In this document: positions 1 to 11,494 of the stretch, piece by piece
How the letters are laid out: every line of letters starts with the position of its first letter
Numbering within the stretch: position 1 is the stretch's first letter
Origin: Crocinitomicaceae bacterium
GTDB taxonomy: Bacteria > Bacteroidota > Bacteroidia > Flavobacteriales_G > Salibacteraceae
Reading direction: 5' to 3'
NCBI GenBank assembly: GCA_002713215.1
Contig: PAVO01000026.1
Coordinates: 1-64,000, forward strand
DNA: 64,000 bases
The notes under the pieces: generated by a model
Told to the model about the DNA's origin: nothing
The model's database searches: none
What the model saw: the letters and a program-made list of their open reading frames with translations, nothing else
Program-made: the position numbers and the translations under genes

Positions 1-60
1 GAATTTGATTAAGCGTGTAGATTTCAATCCAGAAGCGTTGAGCCGGGCAATTTTTCTTTT

Positions 61-100
61 GCTTCGGTTTTCTTTTTGTTGCCCAAAAAGAAAATGAAGC
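61..100. terminator. Bidirectional hairpin downstream of the YdeI-like gene
   Basis: Arms 61-65 with 96-100 (5 bp) and 68-78 with 84-94 (11 bp, T/A-rich) form a long stem with a short loop. It follows the stop of the minus-strand gene that ends at 120. The A/T arms could act as an intrinsic terminator on either strand. The first 60 bases of the window hold nothing else recognisable. Confidence 0.5.
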
Positions 101-119
101 CCAATTTTTGAGTTGACGT

Positions 120-605
120 TTAATCGTAAAACTTCTTACCCTTTTCCAACTTTTCCATCATTCCAACAATCCGCTTCACTCTCGTTTCTTCGGATTTGGC
201 TTCGTAAATCCAGTCCAGGTAGGCCTTTTTCTCTCCTTCTGAAAAGGACTGAAAAGTCTCATACAATTCAGAAGGCTCATTTTTAAAGCATTCTATTATT
301 TCCTTCGGAATTTCCAGCAAAGAATCGTCTGCGGATAGAATTACATGTACCGTATCGCCGGCACTTTTTTTGATCTTCTTTCGAATTTCGGCTTTTACGG
401 GAAGAAACAATCGGCCATTGCCCATAGGCATTAACTTGTATTGTTTTAGTTCATATCCATCAATACTCCCTTTCACCTTTACCCAGCCAAATGGACTGTT
501 TTTATTTTGAATGATCTCTGGAATTTCAGCGTAGGTCCAACCTCCCTTTCCAGGAAACTTTTCCAAAACATAGCTTGAATTAACTAGTGGTTTCTCTTCA
601 CTCAT
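120..605 (-). CDS. YdeI/OmpD-associated (DUF1905 plus OmdA-like) protein
   Basis: A 161-residue cytosolic protein without signal peptide. Residues about 15-90 look like the DUF1905 beta-barrel (FPGKGGWTYAEIPE, then GNGRLFLPVKAEIRKKI). The C-terminal 60 residues match the YdeI/OmdA tail (FSEGEKKAYLDWIYEAKSEETRVKRI). The family has been loosely linked to bacteriocin tolerance in other bacteria, but its biochemical role is unknown. It is the last gene of the ligA-led minus-strand run, starting 20 bp after the lipoprotein stop, and is followed by the hairpin at 61-100. Confidence 0.8.
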   Translation of the reverse strand: MSEEKPLVNSSYVLEKFPGKGGWTYAEIPEIIQNKNSPFGWVKVKGSIDGYELKQYKLMPMGNGRLFLPVKAEIRKKIKKSAGDTVHVILSADDSLLEIPKEIIECFKNEPSELYETFQSFSEGEKKAYLDWIYEAKSEETRVKRIVGMMEKLEKGKKFYD

Positions 606-625
606 TCTTTTAAATCACAATCGGT

Positions 626-1345
626 TTAGTTCCTTCTTAGAATTGAAAATTCGGTAACCTGACCATTGGTATAATTAATAAAATCAATGGACGAAGAATT
701 GATCTCTTTTACAAAAAAGAAATTGCTTGTACCTAACTCGTTGGTTGAGTGATTCAGAAATAAGACATTCATGTTTTCCCTAATACTCCAGGCTTCTTTT
801 AACTTATCACTGGTTTCACCTATCCTAAGATAACACTCCTTGTTACTATTAGGAATACCGGCATATGGATTTCCAGTAAGCTCAATTTCATATTCCTTTC
901 CCAGCATCTGTAGTTTCCAGGTCTGCCCAGTTAATTCCCTTTCCAAAGCTTCTTCCCCAATATTGTTTTTGGTTTCAAAAAGTGGAATAAAAACTTCATG
1001 CGCTTTGTTGTTTTTTAATTCAAGAACTTCTGAATCATAAGTAAATATAGCCCCCTCTTTAGGGTAGCTTTTTGTTCGGTCATTATAGAAATAAAACAAC
1101 CCATTGTCGAGTTTATACTTCATTATTTTCGGTATGTCAGTAAGTGTTTTATCTATCTCTATGATAGAATCGGACTTAAATGTCCAGACCGTCCCTCCTG
1201 TTCTTTCCTGAACACTTAGAAATGTTAATCCAATTAAAGGATTCTTGTCGTTTATTGAAACTAAATTTCTCTCAGTCTTGCCAGTGAATTTGCAGGCTCC
1301 TACGGTGAACAAGATCAATAAACAAACAAAGAATACCACTCTCAT
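626..1345 (-). CDS. Putative lipoprotein of unknown function
   Basis: A 239-residue protein. The N-terminus is a lipoprotein signal peptide: a short Arg start, a hydrophobic run and the lipobox VGAC with Cys18. The mature part is mixed beta-rich sequence containing the motif LTGQTWKLQM, reminiscent of small lipocalin or META-like lipoproteins, but I do not recognise a named family. It starts 13 bp after the GNAT stop, so it is probably co-transcribed. Likely anchored in the periplasmic or outer membrane. Confidence 0.7.
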   Translation of the reverse strand: MRVVFFVCLLILFTVGACKFTGKTERNLVSINDKNPLIGLTFLSVQERTGGTVWTFKSDSIIEIDKTLTDIPKIMKYKLDNGLFYFYNDRTKSYPKEGAIFTYDSEVLELKNNKAHEVFIPLFETKNNIGEEALERELTGQTWKLQMLGKEYEIELTGNPYAGIPNSNKECYLRIGETSDKLKEAWSIRENMNVLFLNHSTNELGTSNFFFVKEINSSSIDFINYTNGQVTEFSILRRN

Positions 1346-1358
1346 AGGCTAATAAATA

Positions 1359-1913
1359 TCATGGAAGGCTTTTCTTCCATTCCTCATTTAAGATCGCATA
1401 AATCACATCATCAACCCATTCGTCATTCATACGATAGCTCTTAACAAAGTGGGCCTCTTTCCTCATGCCTAGACTTTCAACCATATTTATAGATGCTTTA
1501 TTGCGCGGATCAATGGAAGCAATTATCCTGTGTTTATTGTGCTCAACAAACAAATACTCCATTACTCGTTTCAGCGATTCAATAGCATAACCCTTCTTAT
1601 GCTCTTCCTGCATAAGGGTTCCACCTATTTCCGCCTGGAATGAATCTTTACCGATAAAATGAACTCCAATATCACCAATCATAGAATTTGAACTTCGCTT
1701 AATAACAGCAAATTGAAACCAGCTGTCACCCTTACCAAACTCACTCTTAAGTAATTTCGAAATAAACGACTCGGTTTCTTCAATACTCTTAGGAATAAAC
1801 CCTTGGTATTGATTGATTTCTGCGTTTGATCGGTAGCTATAAAAGACAGGTGCATCGCTCATTTCAATGGGACGCAACAAGAGCCTTTCTGTTTCTAGTT
1901 TTATGGACCTCAT
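1359..1913 (-). CDS. GNAT family N-acetyltransferase (RimJ/RimL-like)
   Basis: A 184-residue protein with the Acetyltransf_3 pattern: LETERLLLRPIEMSDAPVF at the N-terminus, the acetyl-CoA region around IGGTLMQEEHKKGYAIES, and the closing HNKHRIIASIDPRNKASINM-(VESLGMRKEAHF) typical of RimJ/RimL enzymes. It would transfer acetyl from acetyl-CoA to an amine of unknown substrate. It starts 2 bp after the upstream methyltransferase stop, so translational coupling is likely. Confidence 0.85.
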   Translation of the reverse strand: MRSIKLETERLLLRPIEMSDAPVFYSYRSNAEINQYQGFIPKSIEETESFISKLLKSEFGKGDSWFQFAVIKRSSNSMIGDIGVHFIGKDSFQAEIGGTLMQEEHKKGYAIESLKRVMEYLFVEHNKHRIIASIDPRNKASINMVESLGMRKEAHFVKSYRMNDEWVDDVIYAILNEEWKKSLP

Positions 1914-1915
1914 GT

Positions 1916-4746
<2,831 letters not shown>

Positions 4747-4766
4747 TCAATATTAGGCAGATTTCT

Positions 4767-5138
4767 TTAATCTTGACTCCATCTACTGTGGCGATACAGA
4801 AAAAGTATCAACACTGCACCAAGTGTAGCTAATCCAAGTCCGAAGTAGGTCAGAATGGAGGCACCAGGATAATGTTGAATTTTAAAGAGTTGTCCAACAG
4901 TTAAATAGGACAATCCGTAACTTAGAATTATAGTTGGTAAGTTCGATTTGAGGAAGAATGAAATTATTATATGGACTATAATGTAACTGAATGTACTATA
5001 CGTACTTATGAACCCAAACACCGGTATTATACTATCCTTGTCTGGTCTAAACAATGTTACTGTTAGAATTAAAGTTACCAGTTGCGCAATGAGAATTGGG
5101 ACAACAAATCCCCAGAAAATTCTTTTCAATCGTTGCAC
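4767..5138 (-). CDS. Small four-helix membrane protein
   Basis: A 123-residue protein with about four hydrophobic helices (residues about 10-28, 40-62, 67-85 and 93-115) and few polar loops. I do not recognise a named family. It starts 3 bp after the stop of the ABC ATPase gene, so it is likely made with that transporter and may be an accessory membrane subunit or may simply share the transcript. Confidence 0.65.
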   Translation of the reverse strand: MQRLKRIFWGFVVPILIAQLVTLILTVTLFRPDKDSIIPVFGFISTYSTFSYIIVHIIISFFLKSNLPTIILSYGLSYLTVGQLFKIQHYPGASILTYFGLGLATLGAVLILFLYRHSRWSQD

Positions 5139-5141
5139 TTC

Positions 5142-5822
5142 CTAGCTTAAATTCAGTTGTTCTACTTTACTCCCAATTCCAGACTTTCTCATCTTCTTCT
5201 CAATTTGTTCGAATTCTCCTTTAAGCGCTGATACTTCAATTTTTCCATCTTTCAAATAATGCAGTGTATCGCATATTTGATCCAGTGTTGAAAATATATG
5301 GGAGGACAAAATCACCACTTTTTTTAATTCCTTTAGTTTTTGAATTACTTCCAAAATGAGTGCGTTGCTATGAATATCAACTCCGTTAAACGGTTCATCA
5401 AGAATAAATATTTCATTTCCCTGAATTAGAATTGCCGTTAGGGCCAATTTCTTTTTCATACCGGTTGAATAGGCATCTGCGTACCGGTTAAGAGGAAGAT
5501 CAAACACATTCTTTTCTTCTATGTTGTCAATTCCAACATGCCTAGCATTGCACATTAAACGGAGATACTCCATCCCGGTAACCCTAGACAACATGTGCGG
5601 ATTGGTAAATAGAAATCCGGTAACATCTTTTAGATTGGCCGCAGCATATTCGATTTTTCCTTCATAGGTTTCAAGCCCTGCCAGGCATTTAAAGAGTGTT
5701 GTTTTACCAGCACCATTTTCGCCAACAATTCCATTAATTTCTCCGGGTTTAAAATTCAGTGAAATCTCTTTCAGCACTTTGTTGTCACCGTATGACTTAC
5801 TTAATGACTTAATTCTGATCAT
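5142..5822 (-). CDS. ABC transporter ATP-binding protein
   Basis: A 226-residue single nucleotide-binding domain. Walker A is GENGAGKTTLFK, the signature is YSTGMKKKLAL (the STGM form seen in export-type ABC ATPases), Walker B is EIFILDEPFNGVD and the switch histidine lies in ILSSHIF. It should power the permease whose gene overlaps it by 4 bp upstream. The substrate cannot be told from the sequence. The short ATPase plus one large integral membrane gene resembles small ABC-2-like export systems. Confidence 0.9.
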   Translation of the reverse strand: MIRIKSLSKSYGDNKVLKEISLNFKPGEINGIVGENGAGKTTLFKCLAGLETYEGKIEYAAANLKDVTGFLFTNPHMLSRVTGMEYLRLMCNARHVGIDNIEEKNVFDLPLNRYADAYSTGMKKKLALTAILIQGNEIFILDEPFNGVDIHSNALILEVIQKLKELKKVVILSSHIFSTLDQICDTLHYLKDGKIEVSALKGEFEQIEKKMRKSGIGSKVEQLNLS

Positions 5823-6736
5823 GTCAACAAATGGGATAGATTGTGTTTTGATTTTGAAAACAGGTAGGGGATCAGCACTATTAACAAAGGTGGAAATAAC
5901 ATGCTGATGATTAGCATAACCATCTGGGTCGTATTTATTTCTGAGGGATAATAGGCATATTTAGCTATAGTGCTGACCGCGATGTAGATCATTCCCAGGA
6001 ATTGAAACATGAGAATAAAATAGACTTTATCGAAATAGAAAAAGGCTAACAAAGCAGTTAAGGGCAGTCCAATATAAAAGCCATGAACCAGACCTGTCTT
6101 TATTTTTCCCCAGATAAATGAGGCAGGCTTTTCAGCGTGTATCCAGACAAAAAACTCCGGTTCGGAATAGGAGTAAAAGTTTAAACAAATGAAGTAAGTA
6201 ACCAGAATCCCAAAAATTCCAATATTAAAATTGTCGACAACAATAGATAGGATCGCCAATCCCAAACCGAGCAATAATGCCAGAATGGACTTTCGAAAAC
6301 CAACAATAAATTCAAAAGGCTTTTTATAAAATGGCGTTGGTATAGCCCATACGACAGAATAAGTCCTGTCGGACATTGACATAACCACACTTGCCACTAC
6401 AACTCCTAAGACATAAACATATTCCAGGTTATACAGAAGAAAACCGGCAAAAGGCAGTACCAGTATTCCGTTTTCTATAATTCTTATGATTCTAAACTCA
6501 GGATTCGTAAAGGTGTTTTTCAGGAATTCATTTCTATCGGTTGTCCCCAATCCAGAAAGAGAGCTTAAGGCCAACACTGAATAAATAAGGGGCGCCTGAC
6601 TAACGTACTCAAACAACGCCTGAGACAGTCCAAGAAAGAAAACGGCAACAGCAATTATGGTATATACCGGATTAAGCTTCTCTTCTTTTAAGAGACGATA
6701 AAGCCTTTTGAACTGGATTTGAAAATAGTAATACAA
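5819..6736 (-). CDS. Polytopic membrane protein, probable ABC permease
   Basis: A 305-residue integral membrane protein with about eight hydrophobic segments. It is the first gene of a three-gene unit and its stop overlaps the start of the ATPase gene, which supports a permease role. It starts FQIQFKRLYRLLKEEKLNP, a basic cytosolic N-terminus, then helices follow to the C-terminus. I do not recognise a specific family motif. The 100 bp upstream are A/T-rich and may hold the promoter. Confidence 0.7.
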   Translation of the reverse strand: MYYYFQIQFKRLYRLLKEEKLNPVYTIIAVAVFFLGLSQALFEYVSQAPLIYSVLALSSLSGLGTTDRNEFLKNTFTNPEFRIIRIIENGILVLPFAGFLLYNLEYVYVLGVVVASVVMSMSDRTYSVVWAIPTPFYKKPFEFIVGFRKSILALLLGLGLAILSIVVDNFNIGIFGILVTYFICLNFYSYSEPEFFVWIHAEKPASFIWGKIKTGLVHGFYIGLPLTALLAFFYFDKVYFILMFQFLGMIYIAVSTIAKYAYYPSEINTTQMVMLIISMLFPPLLIVLIPYLFSKSKHNLSHLLT

Positions 6737-6837
6737 CTTCTAATTGCTATGAATTGATCAATTTGTCCGATCTAAAAATCGAATTTAGAAATTAAAATAT
6801 GAAATGGTTACTTATAAACTTTCCTTAACAGTTTGGT

Positions 6838-7662
6838 TCAGTTAGTCATTGCCTTAATCAATTCCAATCCAATGTCTGATAAGTACACCTTATCGTAATG
6901 ATGCGTATATGGATCACTCATCATTCTTCCTTTTTTGTATAGCTCAAGAGCTTCATCTATACGCCGGAGGTATTCTTCTTGATCTCCCACCATTTTGTAG
7001 GCCTTAGCCATATAAAATTGATTTTCGGCCAATGGATTTTCTTTCTGTTGCATTTGAAATACCTGGATCGCCTTTTCAGCATTTCCAATTTCCAGGTACA
7101 AAACTCCTAAATGTAAATAATCATAAAGTCCAAGAAAATGGTCTTCCTCATTCAGTTGAGTTTCAATAATCTCAATGGCTTTCTGCTTTTCTCCTAATGC
7201 TTTGTAACAAATTGCCCGTGCAATTTGCAAGTGGTAGTCTCCATTAACGCAAGTACCCATGTCATAATCTATCAAACTATCCAATTGCTCAAAATCTTTA
7301 ATGGCACCCTTATAATCCCTGAAAAATTGATAGCGACACCAACCTCTATATCCTAAACACTCTACCGGATCATACTTTACCGCCTTATCAATTAAAATCT
7401 TCCAGGTCAAAAAATCTCCACTCTTGAGGTACGCAACCGATTTCTCTTTGTAAGCGTAGTAATAAGTGGAATCAATGGCTAATGCCTCATCTAATATGGA
7501 TTGAAACTCCCTACTGAATTGATAGTAGTTGCTCATTTCTTCTGCTTTTTCGCAAGCCAGGCATTTGAGGGTGTCTCCAGAATATTTATACACCATACAA
7601 TTGGGTTGAGCCACAACAAATCTTGAAGCCAAGAAAACAAGAATGAATAAAATCCCCCTCAT
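6838..7662 (-). CDS. Secreted tetratricopeptide-repeat protein
   Basis: A 274-residue protein with a cleavable signal peptide ending near FVVAQ. Several TPR helix pairs follow, including YYYAYKEKSVAYLKSGDFL, CYKALGEKQKAIEIIETQL and LGVLYLEIGNAEKAIQVFQM. Cysteines cluster after the signal (CMVYKYSGDTLKCLAC). TPRs mediate protein contacts and no catalytic domain is visible. Its start overlaps the stop of the upstream lipoprotein gene by 4 bp, so the two products are probably made together and may act together in the envelope. Confidence 0.8.
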   Translation of the reverse strand: MRGILFILVFLASRFVVAQPNCMVYKYSGDTLKCLACEKAEEMSNYYQFSREFQSILDEALAIDSTYYYAYKEKSVAYLKSGDFLTWKILIDKAVKYDPVECLGYRGWCRYQFFRDYKGAIKDFEQLDSLIDYDMGTCVNGDYHLQIARAICYKALGEKQKAIEIIETQLNEEDHFLGLYDYLHLGVLYLEIGNAEKAIQVFQMQQKENPLAENQFYMAKAYKMVGDQEEYLRRIDEALELYKKGRMMSDPYTHHYDKVYLSDIGLELIKAMTN

Positions 7663-8168
7663 GGCAGCACCTCCTCTATTCTTCCATCTTTCATTTTAAA
7701 AATGAGGTATTGGTAATAATCTTGTGGCTGGGCTTTATAAGAGAGTACCTTCCAACTATTCAGGCTTCTGGTTATTTCTAATAACTGTTTGGTTATACTG
7801 GTGTCAAATTCCCTTTCCTGATAATTGGAATTCATTCCAATCAAACGAAATCTCCCGGTCTTTCCCTGGCAATTGACAATAAAACGAATTCTAATCAGGC
7901 CACTTTCCTTAGAAACCATAGAATCGGTATAACTACTATAAATTTCTTTTTCCAATGCTAATTTTTCACCTGCATATTGAAGCCCCATGCCTATGTTGAA
8001 GTATTGCATTACCATGGAATCCCCATGACACAATTGAAATTCAGGGTCATCAAGTGCAGGATCAGCTGAAATATCTCCCACCCAGCGCGGATACTGATTG
8101 ACCACAGTTTTTTCGGTTTGGCAACCAAGCAGTAGAAGCAGTAAAAAAAGGAGATAGTAATTATTCAT
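7659..8168 (-). CDS. Putative lipoprotein with TonB/energy-transducer-like C-terminus
   Basis: I start the gene at the ATG at 8168, giving 169 residues, because it then begins with a lipoprotein signal (MNNYYLLFLLLLLLGCQ, lipobox LLGC). A longer start at 8204 would lie inside the terminator hairpin of the upstream gene. The middle (KESGLIRIRFIVNCQGKTGRFRLIGM) resembles the short beta strands of TonB C-terminal-like proteins, but this is weak. It is co-transcribed with the overlapping TPR gene. Confidence 0.6.
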   Translation of the reverse strand: MNNYYLLFLLLLLLGCQTEKTVVNQYPRWVGDISADPALDDPEFQLCHGDSMVMQYFNIGMGLQYAGEKLALEKEIYSSYTDSMVSKESGLIRIRFIVNCQGKTGRFRLIGMNSNYQEREFDTSITKQLLEITRSLNSWKVLSYKAQPQDYYQYLIFKMKDGRIEEVLP

Positions 8169-8189
8169 TCCTGAAGAAGTGTAAATAAA

Positions 8190-8223
8190 AAAATCCCCTT
8201 TCAATTGCTCGAAAGGGGATTTT
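8190..8223 (-). terminator. Intrinsic terminator of the DUF1573 gene
   Basis: Perfect 12-bp inverted repeat (8190-8201 with 8212-8223, GGGG/CCCC core) with a 10-nt loop. On the minus strand it ends in a U-rich arm and run. It lies 24 bp past the stop at 8247 and separates this gene from the lipoprotein gene starting at 8168. Confidence 0.85.
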
Positions 8224-8246
8224 CAAAACATTATATTTTTCAATTC

Positions 8247-8693
8247 CTAGTTTGGCGTAGGAGCCATTGGAGAATCTTCTTTAACCGGAGCTGCGTTAGC
8301 AGGCTTAGGCTCAATGTTACCTTTAATTCGGATCACTTTAGTAGGCTCATTAATCGCATTCGATTGAATGGTAACCGACTTATTAATTGGACCCAAGCGG
8401 TTTGAATCGTATTTAACCTTAATAGTAGCTGACTTGCCAGGAGCAATAGGCTCACGTGGCCACGAAGGAACAGTACAACCGCAAGAACCTCTTGAGTTAG
8501 AGATAATTAATGGCTTGTCTCCTGTGTTTGTAAATTTAAATTCATAAACTGCCGGCTGACCTTGTTTTAAGGTTCCATAGTCATGAACATCTTTTTCAAA
8601 TTCGATTTTAGCACCGCTTTCAATGTTCAATCCTTGACTAAATCCAAGTCCCGCCACAAAAAGAAATGCAAGTGATAATACTGCGTTTTTCAT
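8247..8693 (-). CDS. DUF1573 domain secreted protein
   Basis: A 148-residue protein with signal peptide (MKNAVLSLAFLFVAGLGFSQ) followed by one DUF1573 Ig-like domain: FEKDVHDYGTLKQGQPAVYE, then FTNTGDKPLIISNSRGSCGC and GKSATIKVKYDSNRLGPINK. The Cys-Gly-Cys motif is characteristic of the family, which is very common in Bacteroidota and of unknown function. It ends in a Pro/Ala-rich tail. It is transcribed alone, divergent from valS, with its own terminator. Confidence 0.92.
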   Translation of the reverse strand: MKNAVLSLAFLFVAGLGFSQGLNIESGAKIEFEKDVHDYGTLKQGQPAVYEFKFTNTGDKPLIISNSRGSCGCTVPSWPREPIAPGKSATIKVKYDSNRLGPINKSVTIQSNAINEPTKVIRIKGNIEPKPANAAPVKEDSPMAPTPN

Positions 8694-8721
8694 TTTTTCA
8701 ATTTTAAAGGTTAACTGAGAA

Positions 8722-8831
8722 CAAATGTAAGTGAATTGTTCAGCCCCGAATTTATATTAACAATTCATTAACCCTTGACGTTTTTTAGGAGCTAAAACCC
8801 CTTAAAACATTCGTTTTTTGCCCTACTTTTG
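8722..8831. promoter_or_regulatory. Divergent promoters between the DUF1573 gene and valS
   Basis: TAnnTTTG boxes of the Bacteroidota primary sigma factor occur on both strands. TACTTTTG at 8824-8831 (plus) lies 35 bp before the valS ATG. The complement of TACATTTG at 8722-8729 (minus) lies 29 bp before the DUF1573 start. I do not see a convincing -33 TTG at the usual spacing for either, so only the -7 boxes are supported. Confidence 0.5.
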
Positions 8832-8865
8832 CCGCCCCTAAAAATAGGAATTCAATAGATCATAA

Positions 8866-11475
8866 ATGGAATTATCGAGCAAGTATTCTCCCGAAAATGT
8901 TGAGAAAAAGTGGTACGAGCATTGGATGGAACAAAAGTTCTTTCAATCAACTCCTGATGAACGGGAACCTTATACGGTCGTAATTCCACCACCTAATGTT
9001 ACCGGTGTGTTGCACATGGGGCACATGCTCAACAACACCATTCAGGATGTATTGATCCGACGCGCTCGTATGCAGGGGAAAAATGCCTGTTGGGTGCCAG
9101 GAACCGATCATGCCTCCATTGCAACGGAAGCCAAAGTGGTTAAAAAGTTGGCTGAAGAAGGCATTCGCAAAGAGGACATTGGTCGCGAAAAATTTCTGGA
9201 GCATGCCTACGAGTGGAAGGACAAATACGGTGGAATCATATTGGAGCAACTTAAAAAGCTAGGTGCTTCCTGCGACTGGGACCGTACGCGGTTTACTATG
9301 GAGCCTAAACTGAACTCAGCGGTTCAGGAAATTTTTGTTGATCTCTACAACAAAGGGCTTATTTACCGGGGTGTTAGAATGGTAAACTGGGACCCACAGG
9401 GACTCACTGCCGTTTCAGATGAAGAAGTAATCCACACCGAAGAAAATTCCAAGCTTTACTATGTGAGCTATAAGCTGGTTGACTCAGATGAAAAAGTAAC
9501 CATTGCCACTACCCGTCCTGAAACCATTTTAGCGGATACCGCAGTTTGTGTAAATCCTAACGATGAACGGTTCAAACACTTGCACGGTAAGAAAGTAATC
9601 ATTCCGATGGTTAATCGTGAGGTTCCCATTATTGTGGACGAATACGTTGACCTGGAATTTGGAACCGGTTGCCTGAAAGTTACTCCGGCCCACGATGAAA
9701 ACGACTACAGCCTGGGACTTAAGCATAAGCTGGAGGTAATCGATATTATTGACGACCATGGAAAACTAAACGATAAGGCTCAGTTTTTTGTAGGTGAAGA
9801 CCGTTTTGAAGCTCGAAAAAACATTGTTACTGAACTAGATTCTATGGGCCAATTGGAGAAAGTAGAGGACCTTCAAAATAAGGTTGGCCGCTCCGAAAGA
9901 ACCAATTCCATTATTGAACCTAAACTATCTACTCAGTGGTTTGTAAAAATGGAAGAATTGGCCAAGCCAGCTCTTGCTGCAGTGTTAGAAGGAGATATCA
10001 ACTTTCATCCTAAGAAATTTGAAAATGTTTACCGCCATTGGCTGGAAAATGTAAAAGACTGGTGTATTTCTCGTCAACTGTGGTGGGGTCAACAAATCCC
10101 GGCCTGGTATGCTCCTAATGGTGCATTTGCAGTAGCCAAAAGTGCAGAAGAGGCCCTGGAGATTCTTCGTAAGGAAGATTCAGCCTTGAACCTAAATGAT
10201 TTAACTCAGGACGAAGATGTGGTAGATACCTGGTTTTCTTCCTGGTTGTGGCCGATTTCTGTTTTCGACGGTTTTGAAAATACCGAAGATTACAACTACT
10301 ACTACCCTACCTCAACCCTGGTTACCGGACACGACATCATTTTCTTTTGGGTGGCTCGTATGATTATGGCGGGATTGGAATTCAAAAAAGAGATTCCGTT
10401 CAAAGACGTTTACTTCACGGGAATGGTTCGCGACAAACAGCGTCGAAAAATGTCGAAGAGTTTGGGCAATTCACCGGATGCCCTGGAACTGATTGACAAG
10501 TATGGTGCCGATGGAGTACGAGTAGGGTTACTACTTTCCTCACCCGCAGGTGGTGACTTACTGTTTGATGATTCCCTTTGCGAGCAAGGAAGAAATTTTG
10601 CCAATAAAATCTGGAATTCATTACGACTAATTAAAGGGTGGGAAGTAGCGGATATTGAACAACCGGCTCATTCTAACCTGGCTGTAGAATGGATCAATGC
10701 TGAAATCAATTCGGAATTGGTAAACATTGAAAAATCTTTTTCAGAATTTCGATTATCGGAAGCGCTAATGAGTATCTATCGCCTGATCTGGGATGACTTT
10801 TGCTCGTGGTATTTGGAGATTGTAAAACCGGCTTACCAACAGCCAATAGATTCTACAACATACAATTACACCATTATTCTGTTTGAAAGGATTAATTCAC
10901 TGCTTCACCCCTTTATGCCTTTCTTAACGGAGGAAGTTTGGCACGCCATTAATGAACGAAGTGATAAGGATTGTATAACAGTCAATGCCTGGCCAATTGC
11001 AGGTGAAATAAACGAAAATCTACTGGCGGATTTTAATCAGGCTACCCAGGTAATCACGGAGACCAGAACCTTTAGGAAAAAACAAAACCTGGCACAAAAG
11101 AACTCATTGAACCTTAGCGTAAAACTAAATTCCCGATGGAACTCAGAGTTTGATAGCGTGTTGATTAAACTATGCAACATTGAAAATCTGTCTTATGTCG
11201 AGTCAAAGGTTGAAGGTGCATATTCCTTTATTGCAAATAGCAATGAATACTTTATCCCATTAGAAGGAAGTATTGATGTTGAAGCACAACGTACCAAACT
11301 AGAGGAAGAATTAAAATACACACAGGGATTTTTATCCAGCGTTATGAAAAAATTAGGCAACGAGCGCTTTGTAAATAATGCTCCTGCCAAGGTGGTTGAA
11401 ATAGAAAAGAACAAAATGGCTGATGCTGAAAGCAAGATCAAAGTCATTGAAGAACAATTGGCCTCTTTGAAGTAA
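8866..11475 (+). CDS. valS: Valyl-tRNA synthetase
   Basis: An 869-residue class Ia synthetase. It has the HIGH signature in PPPNVTGVLHMGHMLNN, the editing (CP1) domain with TIATTRPETILADTAVCVNP, the WWGQQIPAWY segment, the KMSKS loop in RRKMSKSLGNSPDAL and an anticodon-binding domain (SIYRLIWDDFCSWYLEIVKP). The C-terminal coiled coil (about residues 805-869) is typical of ValRS. It charges tRNA-Val. The phosphohexomutase gene follows after 19 bp and may be co-transcribed. Confidence 0.98.
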   Translation: MELSSKYSPENVEKKWYEHWMEQKFFQSTPDEREPYTVVIPPPNVTGVLHMGHMLNNTIQDVLIRRARMQGKNACWVPGTDHASIATEAKVVKKLAEEGIRKEDIGREKFLEHAYEWKDKYGGIILEQLKKLGASCDWDRTRFTMEPKLNSAVQEIFVDLYNKGLIYRGVRMVNWDPQGLTAVSDEEVIHTEENSKLYYVSYKLVDSDEKVTIATTRPETILADTAVCVNPNDERFKHLHGKKVIIPMVNREVPIIVDEYVDLEFGTGCLKVTPAHDENDYSLGLKHKLEVIDIIDDHGKLNDKAQFFVGEDRFEARKNIVTELDSMGQLEKVEDLQNKVGRSERTNSIIEPKLSTQWFVKMEELAKPALAAVLEGDINFHPKKFENVYRHWLENVKDWCISRQLWWGQQIPAWYAPNGAFAVAKSAEEALEILRKEDSALNLNDLTQDEDVVDTWFSSWLWPISVFDGFENTEDYNYYYPTSTLVTGHDIIFFWVARMIMAGLEFKKEIPFKDVYFTGMVRDKQRRKMSKSLGNSPDALELIDKYGADGVRVGLLLSSPAGGDLLFDDSLCEQGRNFANKIWNSLRLIKGWEVADIEQPAHSNLAVEWINAEINSELVNIEKSFSEFRLSEALMSIYRLIWDDFCSWYLEIVKPAYQQPIDSTTYNYTIILFERINSLLHPFMPFLTEEVWHAINERSDKDCITVNAWPIAGEINENLLADFNQATQVITETRTFRKKQNLAQKNSLNLSVKLNSRWNSEFDSVLIKLCNIENLSYVESKVEGAYSFIANSNEYFIPLEGSIDVEAQRTKLEEELKYTQGFLSSVMKKLGNERFVNNAPAKVVEIEKNKMADAESKIKVIEEQLASLK

Positions 11476-11494
11476 TAGCCTATAGACTACAACA